A DNA stretch of 64,000 bases from Bacteroides fragilis (GTDB lineage: Bacteria > Bacteroidota > Bacteroidia > Bacteroidales > Bacteroidaceae). Of this stretch, positions 51,484 through 60,131 are shown in pieces. The stretch covers positions 62,001-126,000 of the forward strand of contig NZ_SZUU01000002.1 of assembly GCF_019583405.1 (NCBI RefSeq), in the 5' to 3' direction. A program made the translations under genes and the position numbers. The notes under the pieces are model-generated. The model worked only from the letters and a program-made list of their open reading frames with translations. It was not told the origin of the DNA and ran no database searches. How positions within the stretch are numbered: the stretch's first letter is position 1; each line of letters opens with the position of its first letter.

Positions 51484-53004
51484 ATGGAACTAAAGTACGT
51501 AAAATTATACCTGTTATGTATTCTGGTGGGGGGCTTCACCGGAATCGTAACCATACCTTATCATTATTTATTAGGCAAGGCATCTGCTCTGCGGTATCTT
51601 TTGTTTAACTCCGAGGTAAACTGGTGGGTGCATCTTTCAGTTATATTTTCAATGTGGATCATAGGGTTAATCATACATTATTGTGTAAAGAAATGCAGTT
51701 CCATTTCCGGCAGCGGTATTCCACAGGTAGAAGGAGCCATTTATGGCAGATTCCCAATCAACCGGCCGTTCAAAGCGCTTGTTTTAAAATTCACAGGAGG
51801 TCTGGCAAGTATAGGGATGGGGTTATCTCTCGGACGAGAGGGGCCTTCCGTACAAATGGGGGCATTCGTAGCCCGTATAATAGGAAAATGGACTCATGCA
51901 TCCGTCTCGGAACAACGCTATCTTTATACGGGTGGAGCAAGTGCCGGACTCTCGTCAGCCTTTATCGCCCCCCTGGCTTCATCGATATTTATTGTGGAAG
52001 AACTCGAAAAATTCGATTCTGTAAAAATAATCATTACCTCACTTCTGGCATCGACTATAGCCGGAACAATGGCCGGGTGGGCATTCCCAGGAAACCGGTA
52101 TGCGCCGATCAACGCTGCCTACCCTTCCGAACTTAGTGTTGTCGGAATCACCCTGACTTTCATTTTATTTTCCTTGTTACTGTCTCTGGTCGGAAAGCTT
52201 TTTAATACTTGTCTGCTTTATTTCCAACAGAAGTACAGCCAAATACAAATGTCGATATATTTAAAAACACTATCAGTGGTTATTGTAACCTATATCATAG
52301 GTTATTTCTTCTCAGACCTGATTGCAGGTGGTGAAGATTTCCTACTCAAACAAGCAGACACCGCCGCATATACAGGCATATTATTTCTTTGTGGCATTAT
52401 CCTTCTTAAATTATTGTTCACAGCACTGAGTTATTCAACCGGTTTTCCGGGAGGTATCTTCCTTCCGTTGCTCGTCATCGGAGGACTGACAGGAAAGGTA
52501 TTCGCGCTTATACTTATCCGGCAAGGTTTTCTCTCGGCAGAACATTGCGGTTTCTTTATGGCCATTGGCATGGCTGCAGCATTCGCAGCCGTCGTACGTT
52601 CTCCGGTTACAGGCATTATCCTGCTTTTGGAAATGACCCATAAGTTTGAGTTGCTGGTTCCAATGACAATCGTAGTAGGAATCACTTACTTTATCAGCGA
52701 TATCGCAGGGGTAAGACCGATATATGACCGGTTGTATTTACGTTTACTGCCCAAAGAGGAGAAATATTCAAGATCCCGACACATCCTGTCATTCGAGGTA
52801 AATACGGACTCATACATGGAAAGAAAAAAAGTAAAAGACATTATTTTGCCCAAGGACTGTAAAATAGAGAATGTCATGCGAAAAGGAATACCCTTGTCTT
52901 TACATAACACATCCATTCATCCGGGAGACCGGGTAGATATCAGTCTTCCGTCATGTGAACTCGAAAAACTATACCGTACATTCAGGAACATGGCGAATGA
53001 ATGA
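51484..53004 (+). CDS. ClC-family chloride/proton antiporter
   Basis: 506 aa, about 10-12 hydrophobic segments. Selectivity-filter motifs are GSGIPQ at 76-81, GREGP at 117-121 (gating Glu119) and GFPGGIFLP at 320-328. Glu173 in IFIVEELEKF aligns with the proton-pathway Glu203 of the E. coli antiporter, so exchange of two chlorides per proton, rather than channel activity, is expected. The C-terminal 60 residues (KVKDIILPKDCKI ... GDRVDISLPS) resemble a TrkA-C (RCK-C) regulatory domain. Likely role is acid-stress tolerance. It is monocistronic. Confidence 0.9.
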   Translation: MELKYVKLYLLCILVGGFTGIVTIPYHYLLGKASALRYLLFNSEVNWWVHLSVIFSMWIIGLIIHYCVKKCSSISGSGIPQVEGAIYGRFPINRPFKALVLKFTGGLASIGMGLSLGREGPSVQMGAFVARIIGKWTHASVSEQRYLYTGGASAGLSSAFIAPLASSIFIVEELEKFDSVKIIITSLLASTIAGTMAGWAFPGNRYAPINAAYPSELSVVGITLTFILFSLLLSLVGKLFNTCLLYFQQKYSQIQMSIYLKTLSVVIVTYIIGYFFSDLIAGGEDFLLKQADTAAYTGILFLCGIILLKLLFTALSYSTGFPGGIFLPLLVIGGLTGKVFALILIRQGFLSAEHCGFFMAIGMAAAFAAVVRSPVTGIILLLEMTHKFELLVPMTIVVGITYFISDIAGVRPIYDRLYLRLLPKEEKYSRSRHILSFEVNTDSYMERKKVKDIILPKDCKIENVMRKGIPLSLHNTSIHPGDRVDISLPSCELEKLYRTFRNMANE

Positions 53005-53325
53005 TCCCCAAGACATGGAGGAATGTGTCTATTTATCGATAGGCTATAAATATGTTCACGAAGTTAGAATTTATCTCACTTATAAATTCACAATTCTAAA
53101 TATGGCAACGCTACAATAAATAAGTGCACCTTCTTGTCCACCGACAAGAAGATGCACTAACATAAACAAAACAAACAATATTCTACCCTCACAGGCAGTT
53201 GAATCCATCAGATCATCTTCATAAGCAGAGATGGCAGAGGTTATGGATTCTTAAAATGATTGCTTCACAGCAATCCGCGAGTTATAAACACTGTATGCTA
53301 TTATTTTCTGTCTTCATTTTTTTAT
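53005..53325. other. Convergent spacer between ClC and HU genes
   Basis: 321 bp, no gene. It holds a small perfect inverted repeat GAATTTAT-CTCACTT-ATAAATTC (53067-53089) and a strong hairpin at 53123-53158. Confidence 0.6.
53123..53158. terminator. Strong hairpin, probable terminator of the ClC gene
   Basis: 16-bp arms with one mismatch (AGTGCA.CTTCTTGTC / GACAAGAAG.TGCACT) around a 4-base loop. No clean U-run follows on either strand, so it is a less typical terminator or an RNA-stability element. Confidence 0.5.
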
Positions 53326-53619
53326 TTATCCTATAGCCGGCTCTTTTTTTTCTTGATTGATTTCCAGAGATTTGCCCGGTTTGAATTTAACAATCTTCTT
53401 TGCGGGAATCTCCATTTTCTGACCGGTTGAAGGATTATACCCCTGGCGTGACGCATGTTCCTGCACCCGGAAAGTTCCGAATCCCACAAGTGTGACGGGT
53501 TCTTCTTTATGCAAACTGTCTCTGACCGTGTCTGTGATGTGGTTTAAGGTCTTCTCCACATCCGCTTGTGACATGCCGCTACGAATAGCGACCTCTTGAA
53601 TCAATTCTTTCTTGTTCAT
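53326..53619 (-). CDS. HU-family DNA-binding protein
   Basis: 97 aa with the complete HU/IHF fold: MNKKELIQEVAIRSGMS, helix-turn LNHITDTVRDSLHK, VTLVGFGTFRVQEHASRQGYNPSTGQKMEIPAKKIVKFKPGK in outline, including the Pro-tipped beta arm. The last ten residues (NQEKKEPAIG) are an acidic/basic tail past the family end. It bends and compacts DNA, and such proteins assist site-specific inversion. It lies 54 bp past the 993-aa lipoprotein gene; it may belong to the same unit. Confidence 0.9.
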   Translation of the reverse strand: MNKKELIQEVAIRSGMSQADVEKTLNHITDTVRDSLHKEEPVTLVGFGTFRVQEHASRQGYNPSTGQKMEIPAKKIVKFKPGKSLEINQEKKEPAIG

Positions 53620-53673
53620 CTTTTTAGTTTTTAATAATATTCATAGAAAACAGATTCACCTGCTTTGCTTCTT

Positions 53674-56655
53674 TTAATTCCAATCATCTTCTTCCTTAAA
53701 GAGCCCGTACTTCTTCACCAGTTCCGAGAGCTCCGGATCGAGGTTCGCGCGGAATTTCATTTGCCCGTCCATATCCACAGCACTGAGCAACAGCCGCACC
53801 GCTTTCTCTTCATCCCCCAAACGTGCCTGAAGGATGGCTTGCATGTACTTGTTTTCAGCCGTCCGGGGGGATTTCTCGAATATCCGCAAAGCGGCCTTGT
53901 CATAACCTAAAGACATGTAGGCGATGGCCGTATTTACGTCATCATACGGGCGGAGTATCTCCAATGCCTGCGCGTATTTGCGTTTCTCCAAACACTCCAC
54001 ACCCCGGGCATACGTCGTATCAGGTTCGTTCGTATAGACCGTATCCTGCTTCATCCCCCGCCGGGAGAGGCTGAAACGGAAATCCACCGCACGGATGATC
54101 GGGTAGAGTTTCTCTAACATATACGCATACTCCGGTTTATATTGGCTTTTTATCAGCCATTCGCGCCGGTCGGGTTCCTGTTCGCGGTCGATAATCCGCA
54201 ATATGGCGTCTTTATGGCCTTTGAAGTCCGCGTCATTCACAATCAGTCGGCGCAGCTTGACCCAATCCTCGGGCACGGTACATATCTTTATCAGCTCAGG
54301 CAGGTTCGGAATCTTATTTTCCACTTTGTGGTGAATCAAGTTGCCCGATTCGTTTATCTCGACGTTGACACCCACAGACAATGAATCGTACAGCACGGTA
54401 AACTCCTTTGCCAGTATCTCACGGATCGATTGCGCACGCTTCCGGGCTATTTCCCCGTTGATGCGCCAACTGCCTTCGGGAGACGAGGTGGCGAAGAGCG
54501 TCAGGCTGTCTATCCGGTACACAGGATCGGTCATCAGCGCAAGGGTAAGGTCCCTCACTTTCTTTACTCCCTGCCGGTTTATGGCAATACTCTCGTCCAG
54601 GTTAAAGTCGTTCCGCGGGAAGTAAAAATTCACACTCGTATTGGCCTCCGCGTCACGGGTGATGATTTTTCGCACATAGCGCGGAGTCTTGTCTATAAAT
54701 TTAGTCATAGAGCTCACAAAATAAGTCAGCGTATCCGATTTGGGGAGCGGGTATCTGCCTCCCTTGCCGCTCAGCACATTGCCTACCACGTACACTTTCA
54801 TCCGTGCCGAGTTTTCATCCGCGGGCACCTTCTGCGAATAGAGGAACTTCACCTGGTCGGCGGCATAGATCACCGTGTCCAGCTCCGCCTCCGGATTGAA
54901 CGGGAAGCGCACGATGTCATGGTATTTCTCGTCTTTCATCGCTTTACGAGCCTCGTTACGGGCTATCTTCTGCGTGTTATAGAACTTTTGCACCAGCCCG
55001 GTGGAGTCCAGCGAATTGATGTGCGATATCCAGTTTCCGTATTTTTCCTGCAGGCCGGCATGCCGAACGGCGGGCGGATGTATGTTATACAATTCGCGTA
55101 TCAGGTGGTATTGCGGGCAGCCCGAACGCAGACGTTCGTAACGGTCGAGGTAATGCCTTACCGTTGCCGCCGGATCGAACCGGCTGAGTTCGAGTTCCCT
55201 GAACGCTCTGCAACCGGGCAGGCGCAACGAGTCGGACAGGTCGCGGCGGTAGGCGTACAGCGGCAGCTTGCTGCGGGTAAGTCCCGCCGCCCCTTGATCC
55301 GGGCTGTAATATGCGAATATCCCCTCTTCCGAAAAGCCCGCCAATGACTTCCGCCCGGTCCGCACCGTATCCGGACTTCCAGCCGTCAGCCAAAGAGGAG
55401 GCACGGTGTCCGTATCCGGGCGGCGGAAGTGGAACATCGGGAAGAAATCCCTGACTGTTTCATAACGCCGGGTATATTTCTCCGACAAACGGCGGTTCTC
55501 CGGAGAAAGAGGGATGGTGTCACGTCCCGCCACCAGTGTGCGCACGAATCTTATCCCCGCATGGCTTGCGGCCCTTCCGCTTTTGTTTTGGTAATGGCGG
55601 TAAAGCGCGGCATCCATCCGTTCCATCCTGTCATTGAAGAAGCCGAAACGGGAATTATAGAGCCGCGAGTCCACACCCCCGGCATAATAGAGCCCGCGTT
55701 CCGCCTGCCGCAGGGAGGCGAGCGATGCCCTGGCATAAAAATAAGTTTTACGGGTGACCAGTTCTCCCGCCTGATAGTTGGTACGGAGGTCCCACCGGTG
55801 GTTGAAGTAATGAAAACGCTCCCGTAAACGGGGCCATTGGGGCTGCAGGGTGTCGTTCACCCGTGCAAGCGCACGGTCGTACCGCCACTGCCGGCGTTCG
55901 ATCATCAGCCGGGAGTACTCCAGCATATTTTCCCTCAACAGGCTGTCCCGCCGGGCCACCTGCCGGTTGAACATCCCGAAACGAAGCAGCAGCGGGTCGG
56001 GAAGCCGTTTTTTGGCGTCCTGTATCGCCCACAGCTTCTCCAGTCTGCGTTTATACCATTTCAGGCGTTCCAGGTAGCGTTCAAAGGAACGGTAGTTTAC
56101 GTAGGTACGGTAAAAATTGGCGGAGTCGGGAATGATCTTCTCCACATAACGGTCATAGCGACGATAGTCCCATTCCTGCAACTCGCGGAAGCGACGGCCT
56201 GTGAAGCGGAGTTCTTTCAGAGAGTCGGGCACGTTCCCCCTCAGCAGCACGGGGCGGACCTTGACCATCCACTCCTCCCGCTGCAGCGCCTTGGGCACCG
56301 TCACAACAAACTCCACGTTGATCAGTCCGTTCCGCTCCGCAGTGTTCCGCGTCGAACCGGCGGACACCACCACTTCATCCAATGCCATCGTGGTCAGGTT
56401 CTCTTTATGGACACTGTCCCATTCCACCGACATGCCCACGGGAATGCTGTCCCCTTTGGCGCCGACAAAGATAAAGTTCAGGACCGGAGGCTGATCGGCC
56501 GAATCGCGTCTGGCCACCTCCACCGGTTCGGTCCGGCGGTTGGCGGGCAATGCCAGTGTCACCCTCGACTGCTCCTTATAGAGCCTGCCGAACGGCGAAC
56601 ATGCAGTGACGACCATGACCAGAAACAGAATATGGAAACTTTTACTACTCTTCAT
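53674..56655 (-). CDS. 993-aa lipoprotein with OmpA-like and TPR segments, last gene of the second fimbrial operon
   Basis: Lipobox VTAC (Cys19) in MKSSKSFHILFLVMVVTAC. Residues about 150-620 are a long Arg/Tyr/Leu-rich region with helical repeats of RRYxR or ERxR type and no known domain. Residues about 690-790 resemble OmpA peptidoglycan-binding domains: NDFNLDESIAINRQGVKKVRDL, LFATSSPEGSWRINGEIARKRAQS. Residues about 890-985 carry two or three TPR-like repeats (ECLEKRKYAQALEIL, DDVNTAIAYMSLGYDKAALRIF). OmpA plus DUF3575 partners are usual in Bacteroidales fimbrial loci, so it likely links the pilus to the cell wall. No close family is recognised for the long middle part. Confidence 0.65.
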   Translation of the reverse strand: MKSSKSFHILFLVMVVTACSPFGRLYKEQSRVTLALPANRRTEPVEVARRDSADQPPVLNFIFVGAKGDSIPVGMSVEWDSVHKENLTTMALDEVVVSAGSTRNTAERNGLINVEFVVTVPKALQREEWMVKVRPVLLRGNVPDSLKELRFTGRRFRELQEWDYRRYDRYVEKIIPDSANFYRTYVNYRSFERYLERLKWYKRRLEKLWAIQDAKKRLPDPLLLRFGMFNRQVARRDSLLRENMLEYSRLMIERRQWRYDRALARVNDTLQPQWPRLRERFHYFNHRWDLRTNYQAGELVTRKTYFYARASLASLRQAERGLYYAGGVDSRLYNSRFGFFNDRMERMDAALYRHYQNKSGRAASHAGIRFVRTLVAGRDTIPLSPENRRLSEKYTRRYETVRDFFPMFHFRRPDTDTVPPLWLTAGSPDTVRTGRKSLAGFSEEGIFAYYSPDQGAAGLTRSKLPLYAYRRDLSDSLRLPGCRAFRELELSRFDPAATVRHYLDRYERLRSGCPQYHLIRELYNIHPPAVRHAGLQEKYGNWISHINSLDSTGLVQKFYNTQKIARNEARKAMKDEKYHDIVRFPFNPEAELDTVIYAADQVKFLYSQKVPADENSARMKVYVVGNVLSGKGGRYPLPKSDTLTYFVSSMTKFIDKTPRYVRKIITRDAEANTSVNFYFPRNDFNLDESIAINRQGVKKVRDLTLALMTDPVYRIDSLTLFATSSPEGSWRINGEIARKRAQSIREILAKEFTVLYDSLSVGVNVEINESGNLIHHKVENKIPNLPELIKICTVPEDWVKLRRLIVNDADFKGHKDAILRIIDREQEPDRREWLIKSQYKPEYAYMLEKLYPIIRAVDFRFSLSRRGMKQDTVYTNEPDTTYARGVECLEKRKYAQALEILRPYDDVNTAIAYMSLGYDKAALRIFEKSPRTAENKYMQAILQARLGDEEKAVRLLLSAVDMDGQMKFRANLDPELSELVKKYGLFKEEDDWN

Positions 56656-56687
56656 ACATCATCCGTGCGCAGGCTTAATGCCAGGCC

Positions 56688-57245
56688 TCAGAACAAATAA
56701 ACAAGATTAAACGCCACTTTAGGTGTCGGTAAGAAATAAGTACCCGATTTCACCTTATCACCGCAATGTCCGCAACGGTATTTCGTGTAGGGGGTGACAA
56801 GCAGCCCCAGCCCCGCTTCCACCTCCATGTTCCAGCGCTTGCTCAGAAGCCAGGAGCGGCCGTAGGTCATTCCAGCGCCGTAGCCCCAGCCCTGGTAACG
56901 GTAGTCGAGCACCTTGTCCCATGCCACGTTGAAGCGTGCGCCCATGGCATACATGCTGATGAAGTTTCCGGCGTAGGGTTGCCAGAACCAGTAGCGCGCA
57001 CCGGGTTCTATCAGAAAATGCTTTATCTTTTTAGTGTCGCTGAAGTTCCACGGATTATAAGAAACACTCATATTCAGCGTCCAGTGCTTATCCAGAAGCA
57101 TGCTGCCCTCCACGTTGAACGTGGTGGCCGCCAGTTTCAGTGTATTGGACTGCACAGAGTAGAATTGGGCATGCAGGCGGGTCGTAAGGCCGCCCCCAAG
57201 CAGCAGGAAAGAGGATAATAGGCAATATCGTATGAACTGTTTCAT
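56688..57245 (-). CDS. DUF3575 outer-membrane protein
   Basis: 185 aa. Sec signal peptide 1-26 (LLSSFLLLGGGLTTRLHAQ). The DUF3575 pattern starts SNTLKLAATTFNVEGSMLLDKHWT and ends in strands with terminal Phe (PKVAFNLVYLF). Two Cys (YRCGHCGD) lie in a surface loop. It lies 32 bp before the large OmpA-TPR lipoprotein. It is the counterpart of the DUF3575 protein in the first fimbrial operon but without an OmpA-like N-terminus, that function being supplied by the neighbouring gene. Confidence 0.8.
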   Translation of the reverse strand: MKQFIRYCLLSSFLLLGGGLTTRLHAQFYSVQSNTLKLAATTFNVEGSMLLDKHWTLNMSVSYNPWNFSDTKKIKHFLIEPGARYWFWQPYAGNFISMYAMGARFNVAWDKVLDYRYQGWGYGAGMTYGRSWLLSKRWNMEVEAGLGLLVTPYTKYRCGHCGDKVKSGTYFLPTPKVAFNLVYLF

Positions 57246-57271
57246 GGATGTTTCAATATAAAAAGTTTATG

Positions 57272-57601
57272 TTAGTTTACTGTCAGCTTTTCATACCATT
57301 CGTCGTAGCCGGGCCGGTAGCAATAGGCAGTGGGTGGCGCTTCAACCTGTATGTAGTTGTCTGAAACCAAGGTGCTGTAAAATTCAGAGAGCCTGACCAG
57401 AAAGCTGTCGGGAACGTGTACACAGGGGATGCACGCTTCATGCTCCCCGGTGGTTGCATTGGCAGCTTCCAATACCGGATACATGATACTCAAATAATAA
57501 GCGGAGTATCCGAAAGTCCACCACTTATCCTCCACATAGAACAGGTAAATGTAATACAGGTTTTGCGACTCCTTATCGATTGCCAATTCCGGAATTTTCA
57601 T
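57272..57601 (-). CDS. Small protein of unknown function in fimbrial operon 2
   Basis: 109 aa, starting MKIPELAIDKESQNLYYIYL. No signal peptide. Rich in Tyr and Trp (VEDKWWTFGYSAYYLSIMYP), one Cys pair (CIPC). No family is recognised. It lies tightly between the FISUMP-like protein gene (18 bp) and the DUF3575 gene, so it is a member of this operon. Confidence 0.6.
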   Translation of the reverse strand: MKIPELAIDKESQNLYYIYLFYVEDKWWTFGYSAYYLSIMYPVLEAANATTGEHEACIPCVHVPDSFLVRLSEFYSTLVSDNYIQVEAPPTAYCYRPGYDEWYEKLTVN

Positions 57602-57619
57602 ATTTATCTTTATTATCAG

Positions 57620-58288
57620 TTAATAATCACTCACACACCTCACCATACCGTTCGCTGTACTTTTAAGCTGGGTATCACAGTAAGGTATACCGGGCGTAAA
57701 GTCAAAAAACCAGGCTTGGTCCGTACCTTTTTCAGTAGAAGTCCAGTATCTTTTCGTCTTGCCGGACTCTTCCATCGGTTTATCCTTATATATCAAGCCG
57801 ATGGGTTCACGAAACATCCACATCAGTTGTAACTCGCGTTGAGTGGGGACACGCCATTGGCGCCCTGCACCCGGTGCACCGACAGTACCATACCAACGGC
57901 AGCCTGTATTTGCAGTAGTGGTAAAATCCGGATTCTGATTCTGCCCGCCATCATTTACTCCTTGCACTGCCATCCAATTTTTATTGTTGTTCTCCACATC
58001 TGTAGGTGCCACGATAAAGCGAAACGGTATTCTGTCATTGACACTCAGATTACTACCGTTTCCTTTAGAAACCTGATGCCGGATGGTATTACCGTTCCTC
58101 ATCATCTTTACTCCGGGACCCCATTGGGCGGCTCCCGCCAATCCTTCCGCATAAATAACGGCATAAGTCGTTTTTGTACCATCTTTAGTAATAGTCACTT
58201 TTTGGATATACTGCCCGAAAACTACCGGAGGAAAGCCGAAGCAGAATAAAACAATCCATAGAACAGGACAGGTTTTAAAACTCATCAT
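57620..58288 (-). CDS. Secreted protein with Lcl/FISUMP (C-type-lectin-like) domain
   Basis: 222 aa. Signal peptide about 1-26 (PVLWIVLFCFGFPPVVFGQ), not a lipoprotein. The C-terminal half has QWRVPTQRELQLMWMF, RYWTSTEKGTDQAWFFDF and MVRCVSDY, the pattern of Lcl C-terminal (DUF1566)/FISUMP domains, which adopt a C-type-lectin-like fold and bind sugars or proteins in some adhesins. The same domain ends the three proteins encoded upstream. It is probably a secreted or pilus-associated adhesin without its own anchor. Confidence 0.75.
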   Translation of the reverse strand: MMSFKTCPVLWIVLFCFGFPPVVFGQYIQKVTITKDGTKTTYAVIYAEGLAGAAQWGPGVKMMRNGNTIRHQVSKGNGSNLSVNDRIPFRFIVAPTDVENNNKNWMAVQGVNDGGQNQNPDFTTTANTGCRWYGTVGAPGAGRQWRVPTQRELQLMWMFREPIGLIYKDKPMEESGKTKRYWTSTEKGTDQAWFFDFTPGIPYCDTQLKSTANGMVRCVSDY

Positions 58289-58321
58289 CTTTATTTCTTA
58301 TTTAGGTTGCATTTCGTTTAC

Positions 58322-60091
58322 TTAGTTGCCACCGCCCGCATGACTGGCTTTGTCAGGATCCTGGACAGCTCTGACGGCATGCGGATTACCGACAGCATCG
58401 GAGTACACTTTCCCTTCATTCGTAACTACAAAGGCTTTATCGACATTCGGATTAGCGGTAGACGACCAGTAGCTGCCCGCCAACTGTTCTCGTGTATTCG
58501 AAGAAGATACCCAGGCTCCTATCAGCTCGCTGACAGAAGGGAGATACCACAGAATATCCGCAGCAGATACTCCCGGCCCGTATCCGTTCGCTCCCCGATA
58601 GCAGGTGTAAGCAGCCGCATAGTCTTCCCAAGGGGTACCGGTAGCTTGCAATAGTTCGGTATTCTTATGTCCGTCTGTCAACGAAGTGGCTCCCAAATTG
58701 TTGAATGCTGTCCCTGCATACCATTTCAGGTTCGTCTCTCCCGGCGTTGTGGTACCGGATGAGCTTCCCACCGGATAGTAGCCATCCATAAAATGAAATT
58801 CTATTCTCTTCGGGTATTTCCATTTAGCGGCATTCACGTCATCTACTGACGATAAGGCAGTACCATTTGCATCGTATGCCGTAAGCTCTCCTGAGAAATA
58901 GCCCGGTATCAACCGGATGACGTTGGTATCTTCCGCACTGTTTCCTTTCAGGGTAATGTTGTAAGTCAGGTCGTAATTGGCATACACACTATAATCGGTC
59001 GTGAAGTTCTTTCCCAAAAACAACTGATAGATAGAGAAATCTTTTACAATATTCAAATCTTCGGCGGCGGAGACCGTCGCATTCTCCAACCCGATAATCT
59101 GAAGGTAAGTGCCGCCTATGGGCGCGTTATCGCGACGGGTACTTTGTGTAGAGGTCAACACCGTCTGCTGGAGATTGATCGGGATATATAAAGGAGGCGT
59201 TTCAATCACAGGATTCGCAGCGGTTACTGTTGTGAGCGATTTAGTCCAGAAAAGCTTGCTTTTTTCTCCCGAACTCTCTAAAGGGAAAATGGCTTTTCGT
59301 CCGATTACATTATAATAGCTCTGTGTGGGAATATTCATCAAAGCCACATTCCACGTATGTGGTACATCTATAAAATGCGGATAAGTTGTTTTTATATTGA
59401 ATGTCACTCTTGCCACGGTACGCTTCAAAAATACATATAGGTGTTTACCTGCACTAATTTCAGCAGAGATCTGGCCGCACATGACGATTCCTGTTCTTTC
59501 TCCTCCGCCATTTGGCAGAGTTACCTTATTCCTGGGGAAAATGCCGTCATCGGTCACCCATGTCATACAGAGATTTTGTAAATCCGCATAGGTGGAATTG
59601 TTCACTGTTATCCCCGAAAACTCACTTTCATTGACATTAGCAAAAATCACAATCATGTTTTTTTGTCCCGCCGGTGTAGGCATAATCTCCACCTCGTCTG
59701 TCCTGATGGAACCGTCCGGAGAAGTGAAAAACTTCTTTTCCACCAGCCTTCCATCCGGTTTTGTTCCGTCAAACTGGAAGCCCATGTACGAATAAACGGC
59801 ATTATCTTCAGTGATAACCCCGGCCGGAGACGAGGATGCCCTTGTGACGGCAGGTGTCGCCACAAGTTCCACATCCATATCCGGCGAGGACATCGAAAGG
59901 ACGGGAGGCATCTCTTCCGAGCGCGTGCTCCCCGCAGACGAAGTGTTGTAATCGTCTATGCCCAAGGTCAGCCCGACGGTGACCGGCTCTGTGGGTAAAG
60001 GCGTCCGGGAATCGGGCGACAGGTTGTCTTCCGTACATCCCCCCAAGACTAAGCAGGCGATACATGCCGAAACCATTGTTTTTCTTATCAT
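58322..60091 (-). CDS. DUF4906-type fimbrial lipoprotein with lectin-like tail
   Basis: 589 aa from the ATG at 60091 (MIRKTMVSACIACLVLGGC, lipobox Cys19); the open frame reaches 60181. Processing-like Arg in AVTRASSSP. Pilin-like N-terminal pattern VYSYMGFQFDG and ... MIVIFANVNES; the DUF4906 pattern with YQLFLGKNFTTDYSVY; and a C-terminal FISUMP/Lcl tail with WYLPSVSELIGAW, GSYWSSTANP and VRAVQDPD. Likely a tip adhesin of the second pilus. Confidence 0.8.
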   Translation of the reverse strand: MIRKTMVSACIACLVLGGCTEDNLSPDSRTPLPTEPVTVGLTLGIDDYNTSSAGSTRSEEMPPVLSMSSPDMDVELVATPAVTRASSSPAGVITEDNAVYSYMGFQFDGTKPDGRLVEKKFFTSPDGSIRTDEVEIMPTPAGQKNMIVIFANVNESEFSGITVNNSTYADLQNLCMTWVTDDGIFPRNKVTLPNGGGERTGIVMCGQISAEISAGKHLYVFLKRTVARVTFNIKTTYPHFIDVPHTWNVALMNIPTQSYYNVIGRKAIFPLESSGEKSKLFWTKSLTTVTAANPVIETPPLYIPINLQQTVLTSTQSTRRDNAPIGGTYLQIIGLENATVSAAEDLNIVKDFSIYQLFLGKNFTTDYSVYANYDLTYNITLKGNSAEDTNVIRLIPGYFSGELTAYDANGTALSSVDDVNAAKWKYPKRIEFHFMDGYYPVGSSSGTTTPGETNLKWYAGTAFNNLGATSLTDGHKNTELLQATGTPWEDYAAAYTCYRGANGYGPGVSAADILWYLPSVSELIGAWVSSSNTREQLAGSYWSSTANPNVDKAFVVTNEGKVYSDAVGNPHAVRAVQDPDKASHAGGGN

Positions 60092-60131
60092 GATAATATC
60101 GTTCATTTGTAGATTGTTATAATACTTACTC

